A stretch of DNA of 64,000 nt. It comes from Pseudopedobacter sp035496935 (GTDB taxonomy: Bacteria > Bacteroidota > Bacteroidia > Sphingobacteriales > Sphingobacteriaceae). The DNA lies in NCBI GenBank assembly GCA_035496935.1, contig DATJED010000011.1, positions 186,001 through 250,000 of the forward strand. The letters are read 5' to 3'. Below are positions 28,806 to 37,188 of the stretch, piece after piece. The notes beneath the pieces were generated by a model. That model was not told the origin of the DNA, searched no databases, and was given only the letters and a program-made list of their open reading frames with translations. Position 1 is the first letter of the stretch, and each line of letters starts with the position of its first letter. Made by a program: the position numbers and the translations under genes.

Positions 28806-28864
28806 CGTCGTTGGTCAGCAAGACCGACACGTTGGCGTTAGAATAATTAGACACAATATTTAAT

Positions 28865-31800
28865 ATGAATGATTCTGCTGTAAAGATTTGGGAGGAGAAA
28901 GTAGTTATCCCAACCTATGGAATTGGTAAACCCGAAAAAAATCCCATGTTTTTCGAAAAGCGGGTATATCAGGGAAGTAGCGGAGCGGTTTATCCAAATC
29001 CCGTAATTGAGAAGATATTTGATGAAAAAGTAGATCAGGAATACATCGGTCTTTTTTTGGAAAATAAATACCTCAAAATAATGATTCTTCCAGAATTAGG
29101 TGGCAGAGTTCAAATGGCTTACGACAAATTAAAGGAACGCCATTTCATTTATTATAACCAAGTAATAAAACCGGCTCTTGTAGGTTTAACCGGGCCCTGG
29201 ATTTCTGGTGGAATTGAATTTAATTGGCCACAACACCACCGCCCAAGTACGTTTGAACCAATTGATTATAAGTTGCAAGAGCATGAAGATGGAAGTAAAA
29301 CTATATGGGTTAATGAAGTAGAACGGATGTTCCGCACAAAGGGAATGGCTGGTTTTACCCTTTATCCCGATAAGGCTTATCTGGAAATCAACGCAAAACT
29401 CTATAACAGAACCAATTTGCCTCAAACGTTTTTATGGTGGGCCAATCCTGCCGTAAAGGTTAACGATGATTACCAGTCGGTTTTTCCGCCCGATGTGAAT
29501 GCGGTGTTTGATCATGGCAAACGGGATGTTTCTACGTTTCCCATCGCAATCGGTACTTACTACAAGGTAGATTATTCTCCCGGAACGGATATCTCACGCT
29601 ATAAAAATATCCCAGTGCCAACCTCATATATGGCCATCAATTCCAAATATGACTTTATGGGAGGTTATGAACATGATACACAGGCGGGAGTACTGCATGT
29701 AGCAAATCATCATGTTTCACCGGGTAAAAAGCAATGGACTTGGGGGCACAGTGATTTTGGGCAAGCTTGGGACAGGAACCTTACCGATGAAGATGGACCG
29801 TATATTGAACTGATGACGGGCGTGTTTACAGATAACCAACCCGATTTCTCATGGCTGATGCCTTATGAAGAGAAATCTTTTACGCAATATTTTCTACCTT
29901 ATCGGGAATTGGATATGGTAAAAAATGCCACAAAAGATATATTGGTTAATGTTGAAAATGTAGCTTCTAATGTGGTAGTAAAAATATTTGCTACCTCCGG
30001 GCAAGAATCGTGTAAGGTGTTGCTTAAACTGAAAGATGCTGTGCTATTAGAAGAAACGGTTGATTTTGCTCCAGAAACGGTTTATGAGCGATTTATACCG
30101 CTAAATACGGCTGCAGATGAAAAGGATTTTGTATTGACGATTAGTACTAATGATGATAAAGAACTTATCCGGTACGAACCGGCTAAAGACCAACAAAATC
30201 CGATTCCCGAGCCTGCAAAACCTGCTTTAGCCCCCGAGGATGTGGAAAATACGGAGCAATTATTTTTAACGGCACAACACCTGGAGCAATATCGTCATGC
30301 TACTTATAGCCCCGTTCCGTATTACGAAGAGGCATTAAAACGCGATCCGAAAGATATAAGGAACAACAATGCCTTAGGTGTGTGGTTTTTAAGAAGAGGA
30401 CAGTTTGCAAAAGCCGAGCCTTATTTCAGAAAAGCCATTGAAACTCTTATTTCCAGAAATCCAAATCCTTATGAAAGTGAGACTTATTATAATTTAGGGC
30501 TTTGTTTGCGGTATATGGGCGATATAGATGGTTCTTATGATGCTTTTTATAAAGCAACTTGGAGTAGCGCTTGGCAGGATAGCGCCTATTTTTCATTAGC
30601 ACAGATAGATGTTGAACGGGGCGATTATGAAAAGGCATTGACTCATATTGATTGGGCAATAGATAGAAACGCAAGAAACAGAAAAGCCCATGCCCTTAAA
30701 GCCGCAATACTCAGGAAATTGGGCAATACAAAAGAAGCTATAGCTGTGTGTGAATCAGCGCTGTCCAAAGATGCTTTCAACCTCAGCGCTCTGTTTGAAA
30801 AAGCAAAAGCATCTAGTTCATTAGGCAATTATGAAAAAGCGGATCGAATAAAAACTGAATTAATTGTGCTGGGTCGAGGCACCGACCATAATTTTATTGA
30901 ATATTCATTGGATTATGCTGCCGCAGGATTATATGAAGACGCAATTGAACTGCTTGGCTATGTCGTTAAGCCCAACTCTTCTCCTTTAGTTTTTTATTAT
31001 CTAGCTTATTGGAATAATAAGTTAGGAAAATCGGTGACGGAGCATCTGGAAAAAGCTAAAAACGCAAGTTCATACCTATGTTTTCCCAATCGGCTTGAAG
31101 ATGTGGCGGCGCTAAATTACGCTATGGAGGTTAACCCTTGTGATGCAAAAGCCCCTTATTATTTAGGAAACCTGTTTTACGATAAAAGGCAATACACAGA
31201 GGCTATCAACTTCTGGGAGGTTTCTTTAAACCGGGACGCTGCATTTCCAACAGTTTATAGAAACCTGGCGATTGCTTATTTCAATAAACTAAAACAACCG
31301 GAGAAGGCGCTTGAATTTTTTGAAAAGGCGTTTGAGTTAGACCCTACTGACGCAAGGGTGTTAATGGAGTTAGACCAATTGTATAAACGTTTAAATATCG
31401 ACCCAGTTGAACGCTTAGCTTTCCTCGAGAAAAACCTCATAACTGCCTTAGAACGTGATGATGTTTACATTGAAAGAGTTTCTCTCTACAATTTCTTAGG
31501 CGAATACGAACATGCTTACGAACTGCTTATAGGCAGAAAATTTCACCCTTGGGAAGGAGGAGAAGGGAAAGTATCGGCTCAATACATCATAAGTTTAGTT
31601 GAAATGGCGAAAAGCAATATCCGAAACGAGCGGTACATTGAAGCTGTTAAACAATTGGAACTGGCGCAATTTTATCCGCATAATTTAGGCGAAGGGAAGT
31701 TATATGGCGCACAGGAAAATGATATTCACTATTGGCTAGGATGCGCTTATGCAGGACTTAATGAGCAAAAACTCGCAGAAGAGTATTGGACGAAGGCAAC

Positions 31801-32173
31801 GGTGGGTTTATCCGAGCCTGGTGCGGCGATTTTTTATAATGATCAGCAACCTGATAAAATTTTCTATCAGGGATTGGCATGGCTTAGATTAGGCGAAATT
31901 TCAAAAGCGAATGTAATATTTAACAACTTGCTAAAATACGGTCAAGATCATATGGGTGATGAGATAAGCCTGGATTATTTTGCGGTGTCCTTGCCCAATC
32001 TGCTGATTTTTGATGATGATATGGGTCTAAGAAATAAAGTCCACTGCTTATATATAGCTGGGTTGGGTTTGCTAGGACTAAATAAAACTGATGAAGCTAA
32101 TAAAGTTTTTAGCCAAGCTTTAAAACTCGACGCTATGCACCTTGGTGTTAAAATACATCAAAACATGCTTTGA
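28865..32173 (+). CDS. Cytoplasmic DUF5107-TPR protein
   Basis: An 1102-residue protein without signal peptide or membrane helix. The N-terminal 400 residues match the DUF5107 pattern, a beta-sandwich related in appearance to aldose-epimerase-like folds (KIMILPELGGRVQMAYDK, GPWISGGIEFNWPQHHRPS, TFLWWANPAVKV, WTWGHSDFGQAWDRNL). The remaining 650 residues are a chain of TPR helices (for example AKAEPYFRKAIETL, PEKALEFFEKAFELDPTDARVL). Its place directly after the sugar porter suggests that it acts on the imported sugar or a short oligosaccharide. Whether it is an enzyme, a mutarotase-like protein or a regulatory scaffold is not known to me. The acidic and aromatic residues conserved in DUF5107 are well preserved, which favours activity (inference). 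Confidence 0.8.
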   Translation: MNDSAVKIWEEKVVIPTYGIGKPEKNPMFFEKRVYQGSSGAVYPNPVIEKIFDEKVDQEYIGLFLENKYLKIMILPELGGRVQMAYDKLKERHFIYYNQVIKPALVGLTGPWISGGIEFNWPQHHRPSTFEPIDYKLQEHEDGSKTIWVNEVERMFRTKGMAGFTLYPDKAYLEINAKLYNRTNLPQTFLWWANPAVKVNDDYQSVFPPDVNAVFDHGKRDVSTFPIAIGTYYKVDYSPGTDISRYKNIPVPTSYMAINSKYDFMGGYEHDTQAGVLHVANHHVSPGKKQWTWGHSDFGQAWDRNLTDEDGPYIELMTGVFTDNQPDFSWLMPYEEKSFTQYFLPYRELDMVKNATKDILVNVENVASNVVVKIFATSGQESCKVLLKLKDAVLLEETVDFAPETVYERFIPLNTAADEKDFVLTISTNDDKELIRYEPAKDQQNPIPEPAKPALAPEDVENTEQLFLTAQHLEQYRHATYSPVPYYEEALKRDPKDIRNNNALGVWFLRRGQFAKAEPYFRKAIETLISRNPNPYESETYYNLGLCLRYMGDIDGSYDAFYKATWSSAWQDSAYFSLAQIDVERGDYEKALTHIDWAIDRNARNRKAHALKAAILRKLGNTKEAIAVCESALSKDAFNLSALFEKAKASSSLGNYEKADRIKTELIVLGRGTDHNFIEYSLDYAAAGLYEDAIELLGYVVKPNSSPLVFYYLAYWNNKLGKSVTEHLEKAKNASSYLCFPNRLEDVAALNYAMEVNPCDAKAPYYLGNLFYDKRQYTEAINFWEVSLNRDAAFPTVYRNLAIAYFNKLKQPEKALEFFEKAFELDPTDARVLMELDQLYKRLNIDPVERLAFLEKNLITALERDDVYIERVSLYNFLGEYEHAYELLIGRKFHPWEGGEGKVSAQYIISLVEMAKSNIRNERYIEAVKQLELAQFYPHNLGEGKLYGAQENDIHYWLGCAYAGLNEQKLAEEYWTKATVGLSEPGAAIFYNDQQPDKIFYQGLAWLRLGEISKANVIFNNLLKYGQDHMGDEISLDYFAVSLPNLLIFDDDMGLRNKVHCLYIAGLGLLGLNKTDEANKVFSQALKLDAMHLGVKIHQNML

Positions 32174-32194
32174 AAGCCTCGCGGTATAATAAAA

Positions 32195-32225
32195 GGACGT
32201 GGCAATTTGCTGTCCATTTTTTTTT
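32195..32225 (+). terminator. Weak terminator after DUF5107 gene
   Basis: GGAC/GTCC arms with a partly paired interior (GGCA/TGCT) are followed by a run of nine T. The stem is short and bulged, so it may act together with the strong hairpin 50 bases downstream. Confidence 0.45.
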
Positions 32226-32274
32226 AGAGAATTAAATAAGTTCTACTGAGTTTTGATGATATCATTCATTAATT

Positions 32275-32315
32275 TCAAGTGAAAAGCCACCATTATTTGG
32301 TGGCTTTTTACTTGA
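32275..32315. terminator. Strong bidirectional terminator between convergent genes
   Basis: An 18-bp stem (32275-32292 with 32298-32315, one G-U pair) and a TTATT loop. The stem interior has GCCACCA/TGGTGGC, with T-rich flanks on both strands. It separates the DUF5107 gene (plus) from the PL4 lyase gene (minus). Confidence 0.9.
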
Positions 32316-32353
32316 AAAACAAATCTATTAATAGCGGTTAAGATAAAGACTTA

Positions 32354-35300
32354 TTAAAGCACTACTTTTTTAGAGTAGGATTGATATGGAGTTCTTACAG
32401 TGACAATATAAATACCGGACGCAAAAGTACTTCCATTTATTTTTGTTTTATTACCGATAATTTTTTTCTTTAAAATTGTCTTTCCGCTGATATCCGTTAT
32501 AATTACCGTTTTATCGTCTCTAATTTCGTCGTTTATAACTACATTGATAAATTTATCGTTTTCGATCGTAACCATAAAATACTCGTCTTTATTTAAGCCG
32601 ATATAAATAGATTGAGGGCTATATTTCGTGATTTTTCCATCAAAGTCAATTTGTGACAGTCGATAATAATTAACGCCAATTTTTGGGTTTTTATCTTTAA
32701 ATAGATAGTTAGCTGCTTTGTTTTTTGCAGTTACTTCTCCAATTTTGCTAAATTCTGTATCGCCTGTGGCTCGCTCAATAATATATTTGTCTGCGTTTTC
32801 TTCGTGAGATGTTTCCCACAATACATTTACGTCATCCGCATCTTTTTTTACTTTAAAACTAGTCAGCGTTATAGGTAATACCATTGAATTGTCTCCAGCA
32901 AGACTTATATAGTCGTACATTACATGAGATACATTTCCGTTTGAAGAAGGCATCACTAATGTGATGGTGTTTGCGCCAGGTTTAAATTTATTTCTGGCAA
33001 TAGAAAAAATATTGTAACTATATTTTCCATGATTTGCCTGTCTGATGTATGTGTTTGATTCTACTGATTCTGGATATCCGTGAATTAAAGGACTGCCATT
33101 TCTGTTTCTATCGTTTACATACATCCAGTATTGTGCTTTTGCACCAGATGCGAAGCCAACGTTTAAATCCACATTCCCACCTGTGGATGGATTAAACGTA
33201 TCAGGCAAATTAAAATTTAGCTGCCATACCCAAGGCTGAAAATCAGAATATGCATCATCTATCGGGTATCTTGCATGTACGTAAGGTATTTTATCTGACC
33301 AGTTTTTCTCTGCTATATTGTATTCTATGTTTTGGCCAAAGTAACCACGGAATTTTTCATAAGTAAAACCCGTACTGTACTCTAAGTCGCCCATTTTAAA
33401 TTCAGAAGCGCTACGGTTTGGCACACCAACTTCCCAAAGCAATGTTTTAGTTCTGTTTAAATTCCATTCTACATTGCCCAAATTATTGGTTGCGTTGCCG
33501 GTAACCGTAACGTTGTCCATTTTGTATTCCTCAATAATCCCTTCGTCGAAAGCATATAAAGTATAACTTCCGGGTCTTGCAGAAATGTCAAAGTTGCCGT
33601 TTTCGTCTGTTTTAACCCAGTATTGATAATTTTTAGCTTCTAATTCCCAGCCTTTGGTATTATCAGGTGAAAGCTGTGCAAGCCCAATCCATGCGTTTTT
33701 TCCAGTAACCTGTGGTTTATAACTATCGGTTATTTTTAATGTTCCAGTTAGATGTCCACGTTCATCAGCTAGTGGATATTCGGGAGTGTTGGTAAGCCAT
33801 GAATAAGGCCATTGGTTTTTTTCAGTTACAGCTCTCTCTTTTGCTTTAGTCCAATTTTCTTCAGCAGTAGCTTCTGTGGGTGCGTAAATCAAATAGGGAC
33901 CGTAAATTTTAGACCATTCTTCGCCTTCTGCGACTGAAAATCCAGCATCGCCGTAGTGGACACCATTCATACAAACGTGAATAATTCCTGCGGCAGCATT
34001 TAAATCGTTATGAGTTGGGCCTCCATTAAAATATTCGTGACTGCCCATAACGGCAAATAAACCAACATGGTTAACATCGCTCGCGAAGCCATAGGCCGGA
34101 ATGTCCATCAGGTTTTCAGTGTACTCGTATTTGCCATCGTATTTGCCAGCTTTAACACCACTTGTGTATTTGATGATCTCTGCAATACCCGTTGGTTCCC
34201 AAGTATCCAATAAGCTTGGCATCTCCCATTTCTTTTTTTCTGTGACAAAAATTTTGTCGGTGGTATAGTTTGAGCCATTGTTCGCAATCCAAAAAACCTG
34301 TCGCCAAGAACCTATACTTGTTTGCGGGTAGGTGGATGAATGGTGAAGGATGTTGTAAGTGTACAATGCGTTGTCATCTTTCTTCAGTACGTAGTGTATG
34401 TCAACATCTAGCGGAATACCAGTGCCACTGTATGTTTTTTTGAATGAAACATCGATATAATCATCGTTTGATTCTTTGATTGAAAACACAGTGTTATCTA
34501 TCACCTCAAATCCGCCACTATCGTCTGAGCCATAGGTGAAATCATGATAAGCACCTACGCGGTTTGCTGTAGTGGCGTTGGTTTGCGCTAAAAGCTCGAT
34601 TCCGTTTACAGAGAATGATTTCAGTTTAGAGGATGTTTCTTCTATTTTAGCTGTAACAATGCCATTAGTTAGAACGATAAAAGCGCCTTCTTTATGAATC
34701 CATTGTGTAGCAGTGCCTGAGATAGCAGACGTTTTATTGGTAGTTGCATCATAAGTTACAGTAATATTTTTGCCTTCCGAACTACTGATTTTTCCGTCAC
34801 TTACCCAGCCCTCCATAGTGGTTTTTTGATCTCCGTTGAGCGAAACGCTGGCTAGCCCTGCGAGATTTATATGTCCGTTAAGCGTTAGTGTTGCGGCAGA
34901 AATAGTGCCTGTAGCGGTAATGTTAATTGTAGCATTAGTGCCAATTGTTAAATTGCCTCCGGTCGAGATTTTACTGGCTTGCCCTACATTAATTGTAGCG
35001 TAAGAAGTTGAACTGTTTGCTATGGTTAAGGGCATACTGTTCTCGGCATTAATGGTACTGCTTACAAGGTTCGCGGTAACGTTTCCTGTGCCTGTAGCAA
35101 TATTCATTTTATATTTAGTGTTTAAAGTACTGTTTGCCATAGTTAAATTGGCGTTTCCGGCGGTAAAAACATCTGTAGTGGTTGCTTTTCTGATATTTAA
35201 CGACCCGTTTTTTAAAAAAAGATTACCATTAACGGATGCATAATTGGTATATATGGTATATGAATAAATTTTAAAAGTAGCACTGTTGTTAACGGTGATA

Positions 35301-35563
35301 TTTTCGGTTTGTACAGTTCCGCTTTTGCCGAATATATTTTCTGTATAACATGGAATATTTGGCGTTCCCGCAGGAATTACATAATTTCTCCAAGCCGTTT
35401 TTAAATCGGTTACGGTTGGAGCACCTTCCCAGTTTGCTGAGTTAAAAAAAACGGTGTCTTGTATCCCGCTCCAAGTATAAGTTTGAGCGATACTTTTAAA
35501 CGAGCTTAAATACAGCATTGTTAAGGATAAAACTATCCTAATAAATAGTTGGCTTCTCTTCAT
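32354..35563 (-). CDS. PL4-type rhamnogalacturonan lyase with T9SS sorting domain
   Basis: A 1069-residue exported lyase. Order: signal peptide (to about 26); an N-terminal beta-repeat region (about 28-280) opening TYTWSGIQDTVFFNSANWEG and rich in INVG/TLTLNG strands; PL4 catalytic domain (about 285-620; FIVLTNGIVTAKIEE, YTYGSDD-like segment, LMDIPAYGFASDVNHVGLF, GGPTHNDL); FnIII-like domain (about 625-710; RGHLTGTLKITD); a CBM-like jelly roll (about 715-890; LLWEVGVPNRSASEFKMGD). It ends with a type IX secretion sorting domain (FASGIYIVTVRT...KKVVL). PL4 enzymes cleave the rhamnose-galacturonic acid backbone of rhamnogalacturonan I by beta-elimination; the T9SS tail indicates a secreted or cell-surface enzyme. 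It has its own transcription unit, 308 bases from the next gene. Confidence 0.88.
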   Translation of the reverse strand: MKRSQLFIRIVLSLTMLYLSSFKSIAQTYTWSGIQDTVFFNSANWEGAPTVTDLKTAWRNYVIPAGTPNIPCYTENIFGKSGTVQTENITVNNSATFKIYSYTIYTNYASVNGNLFLKNGSLNIRKATTTDVFTAGNANLTMANSTLNTKYKMNIATGTGNVTANLVSSTINAENSMPLTIANSSTSYATINVGQASKISTGGNLTIGTNATINITATGTISAATLTLNGHINLAGLASVSLNGDQKTTMEGWVSDGKISSSEGKNITVTYDATTNKTSAISGTATQWIHKEGAFIVLTNGIVTAKIEETSSKLKSFSVNGIELLAQTNATTANRVGAYHDFTYGSDDSGGFEVIDNTVFSIKESNDDYIDVSFKKTYSGTGIPLDVDIHYVLKKDDNALYTYNILHHSSTYPQTSIGSWRQVFWIANNGSNYTTDKIFVTEKKKWEMPSLLDTWEPTGIAEIIKYTSGVKAGKYDGKYEYTENLMDIPAYGFASDVNHVGLFAVMGSHEYFNGGPTHNDLNAAAGIIHVCMNGVHYGDAGFSVAEGEEWSKIYGPYLIYAPTEATAEENWTKAKERAVTEKNQWPYSWLTNTPEYPLADERGHLTGTLKITDSYKPQVTGKNAWIGLAQLSPDNTKGWELEAKNYQYWVKTDENGNFDISARPGSYTLYAFDEGIIEEYKMDNVTVTGNATNNLGNVEWNLNRTKTLLWEVGVPNRSASEFKMGDLEYSTGFTYEKFRGYFGQNIEYNIAEKNWSDKIPYVHARYPIDDAYSDFQPWVWQLNFNLPDTFNPSTGGNVDLNVGFASGAKAQYWMYVNDRNRNGSPLIHGYPESVESNTYIRQANHGKYSYNIFSIARNKFKPGANTITLVMPSSNGNVSHVMYDYISLAGDNSMVLPITLTSFKVKKDADDVNVLWETSHEENADKYIIERATGDTEFSKIGEVTAKNKAANYLFKDKNPKIGVNYYRLSQIDFDGKITKYSPQSIYIGLNKDEYFMVTIENDKFINVVINDEIRDDKTVIITDISGKTILKKKIIGNKTKINGSTFASGIYIVTVRTPYQSYSKKVVL

Positions 35564-35871
35564 TTTATTTGGTTAACAGTTTGTAAATTGGTTAAATAGT
35601 TCAGTGTGATTGGGGTACACTGGTAGTAGTCATAATCCGGTTGAAAGCAGACTTCATAATTGTTTTCAATAATTAAATTTTGAAAATTAAAATTAGGTAG
35701 ACTTTCTACGGATATGGCTTAATTTTGTCCAAGTTAAAAAGTGACGATAACGATGGCAACCCGTACTATCCTGTTATTTGTTGAATTGTATGAGTATGGC
35801 GATTATTGTAGCAATCAGGAGATGATGAACTGCCTATAAAATTTACAATAAAATAGGGAGCTTGTATTTCT
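35564..35871. other. 308-bp intergenic region
   Basis: Lies between the PL4 gene start and the end of the long minus-strand operon, so it should hold the PL4 promoter. A TAATTTTG box lies on the plus strand near 35724, the wrong direction for PL4. I found no minus-strand TAnnTTTG match, no strong terminator for the operon and no gene. Confidence 0.5.
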
Positions 35872-36942
35872 CTAACCAATCCTCATTACAAACGGTGAAG
35901 AAGTTTCAAACCTTCCGCCTTGCGTGGTCAAAAATAGATAAATTGGTTTTCCTTTGGTATCCAGTAATAACTGAGGACGTTCAAACCTGCCGTATTTACT
36001 GAGGTGTTTGGGTTTTGGTGGCTGTTGAATGTAATGGGCAACTTCATCAAAAGCAAATTCGGGCTTGCTCCAATGTAAACCATCTTTGCTGTTCATATAG
36101 ATTCCTTTCTTATCGCCGTAATAGCCCATATCTCTGGAAATCATATTGAATTTTTGATGTTCCCACCAAACGTAGGCATCTTCTAACTGCTCGTTATTTC
36201 CTAAAACAGAAAAATCAATTACCGGATTAGTCGATGATTTAGTATAAGGACCTTCCAAAGCATCGGCAATAGCTAAACCATATTTACGGTTGCCTCTGAT
36301 GGGGAATTTTGGATGCTCGTATTCTTCGGTGTTCCAACTTTTGTAAAACAAATAATATTTGCCGTTGGGGTGTTTTACAAAAGCAGGATTGGTGGTACAG
36401 TGATCGTCCCAAGAACCGGTTGGTCCGGGTAAAAGTAAAGGCTGTTCGGCGTGGTTAAAATCGCCATATAAACTATCGGCAATGCTTAAACCTATCCGTT
36501 TGGTGTTAGTTTTTCCATTATTGTTGCCCATGTAAAAAAGCGCATATTTACCATCTACTTTTTTGATGAGCGGATTATGGCAAGTAGTTCCGTCCCAAAA
36601 TTCGCTGCCACGAGGTTTCAACACCACTCTAAAATGATTAAACGCTGCTTCGGGACCATCGGCTACAGCCTGACAAATTTCGGAGCCATTGATCCATCCA
36701 CCCATTCCTTTTTTTGCATCCCAGCGAGAGTAGAACACATGTACTTTTCCATCATCGGCCAAAATTGGACTACAGCACCAAACATAATAACCTTCCTCTT
36801 CTAAAATTCGGTGGAGCGGATGCAGGTGTTTATAAAGCCAGGATTTCTTTCCCTCACGAATTTCTTCGGAGAAAGAAAACTTTGGCAAAGCTAATGCTGC
36901 ACCAGCTAACAGAATTTGATTGATAAATGTTTTCCGTTGCAT
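35872..36942 (-). CDS. Beta-propeller glycosidase-like exported protein (GH43/GH117-like fold)
   Basis: A 356-residue protein with a signal peptide (MQRKTFINQILLAGAALALP, weakly Tat-like without the twin-Arg motif). Repeated blade-like motifs suggest a five-bladed propeller: SPILADDGKVHVFYSRWD, CHNPLIKKVDGKYALFYMG, TTNPAFVKHPNGKYYLFYKS, LEDAYVWWEHQKFNMISRD, FERPQLLLDTKGKPIYLFL. Acidic residues suited to catalysis occur at WDDHCTTNP and LEDAYVW. The layout resembles clan GH-F/GH-J enzymes, many of which act on arabinose or galactose linkages in pectin side chains; I cannot name the family with certainty. It is the last gene of the long operon, separated from the previous gene by 246 bases that contain a repeat-like element, so separate expression is possible. 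Confidence 0.7.
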   Translation of the reverse strand: MQRKTFINQILLAGAALALPKFSFSEEIREGKKSWLYKHLHPLHRILEEEGYYVWCCSPILADDGKVHVFYSRWDAKKGMGGWINGSEICQAVADGPEAAFNHFRVVLKPRGSEFWDGTTCHNPLIKKVDGKYALFYMGNNNGKTNTKRIGLSIADSLYGDFNHAEQPLLLPGPTGSWDDHCTTNPAFVKHPNGKYYLFYKSWNTEEYEHPKFPIRGNRKYGLAIADALEGPYTKSSTNPVIDFSVLGNNEQLEDAYVWWEHQKFNMISRDMGYYGDKKGIYMNSKDGLHWSKPEFAFDEVAHYIQQPPKPKHLSKYGRFERPQLLLDTKGKPIYLFLTTQGGRFETSSPFVMRIG

Positions 36943-36989
36943 TAGTTTTCTTTTATTTAAAGTGTGTTTGCCCTTTCAGCACAGCCTTT

Positions 36990-37180
36990 CCTGCCCTCAT
37001 GCCGGGCAATGGCAATTACTTTTTTTTCCGCAAAAAAAGTAATCAAAAAAACTCTCGCCTGCGCCGCTTGCTACAAAGGCAGTGCTTTTATTTTCTCACC
37101 ACTGCCACAACCGCCAAGGGCGATCAAAAACTTAATTTAAGGTCAGTGCTCGGGCTTAGCAACGGTAGTTACACCTCAAT
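36990..37180. repeat. REP-like intergenic element with two inverted repeats
   Basis: This gap differs from its surroundings in composition and contains two hairpins: ATTAC-T7 / A7-GTAAT (37015-37026 with 37032-37043) and GGCAGTG / CACTGCC (37078-37084 with 37100-37106). Blocks such as CTGCGCCGCTTG lie between them. Similar A/T-run hairpins followed by CG-rich words are familiar as dispersed intergenic repeats in this group of bacteria, but no second copy is in this window to prove it. Confidence 0.5.
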
Positions 37181-37188
37181 CGTCTTCT

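Noticed and set aside
28803..28834. Terminator between the MFS porter and the DUF5107 gene
   Set aside because: Complementary words (GGTC/GACC, CGTCG/CGAC) exist but the stem is short and mismatched with no T-run; the two genes are better regarded as one transcript.
35756..35800. Possible third copy of the 50-bp repeat in inverse orientation
   Set aside because: Only about ten consecutive bases (TATCCTGTTA) match; this is compatible with chance in AT-rich intergenic DNA.
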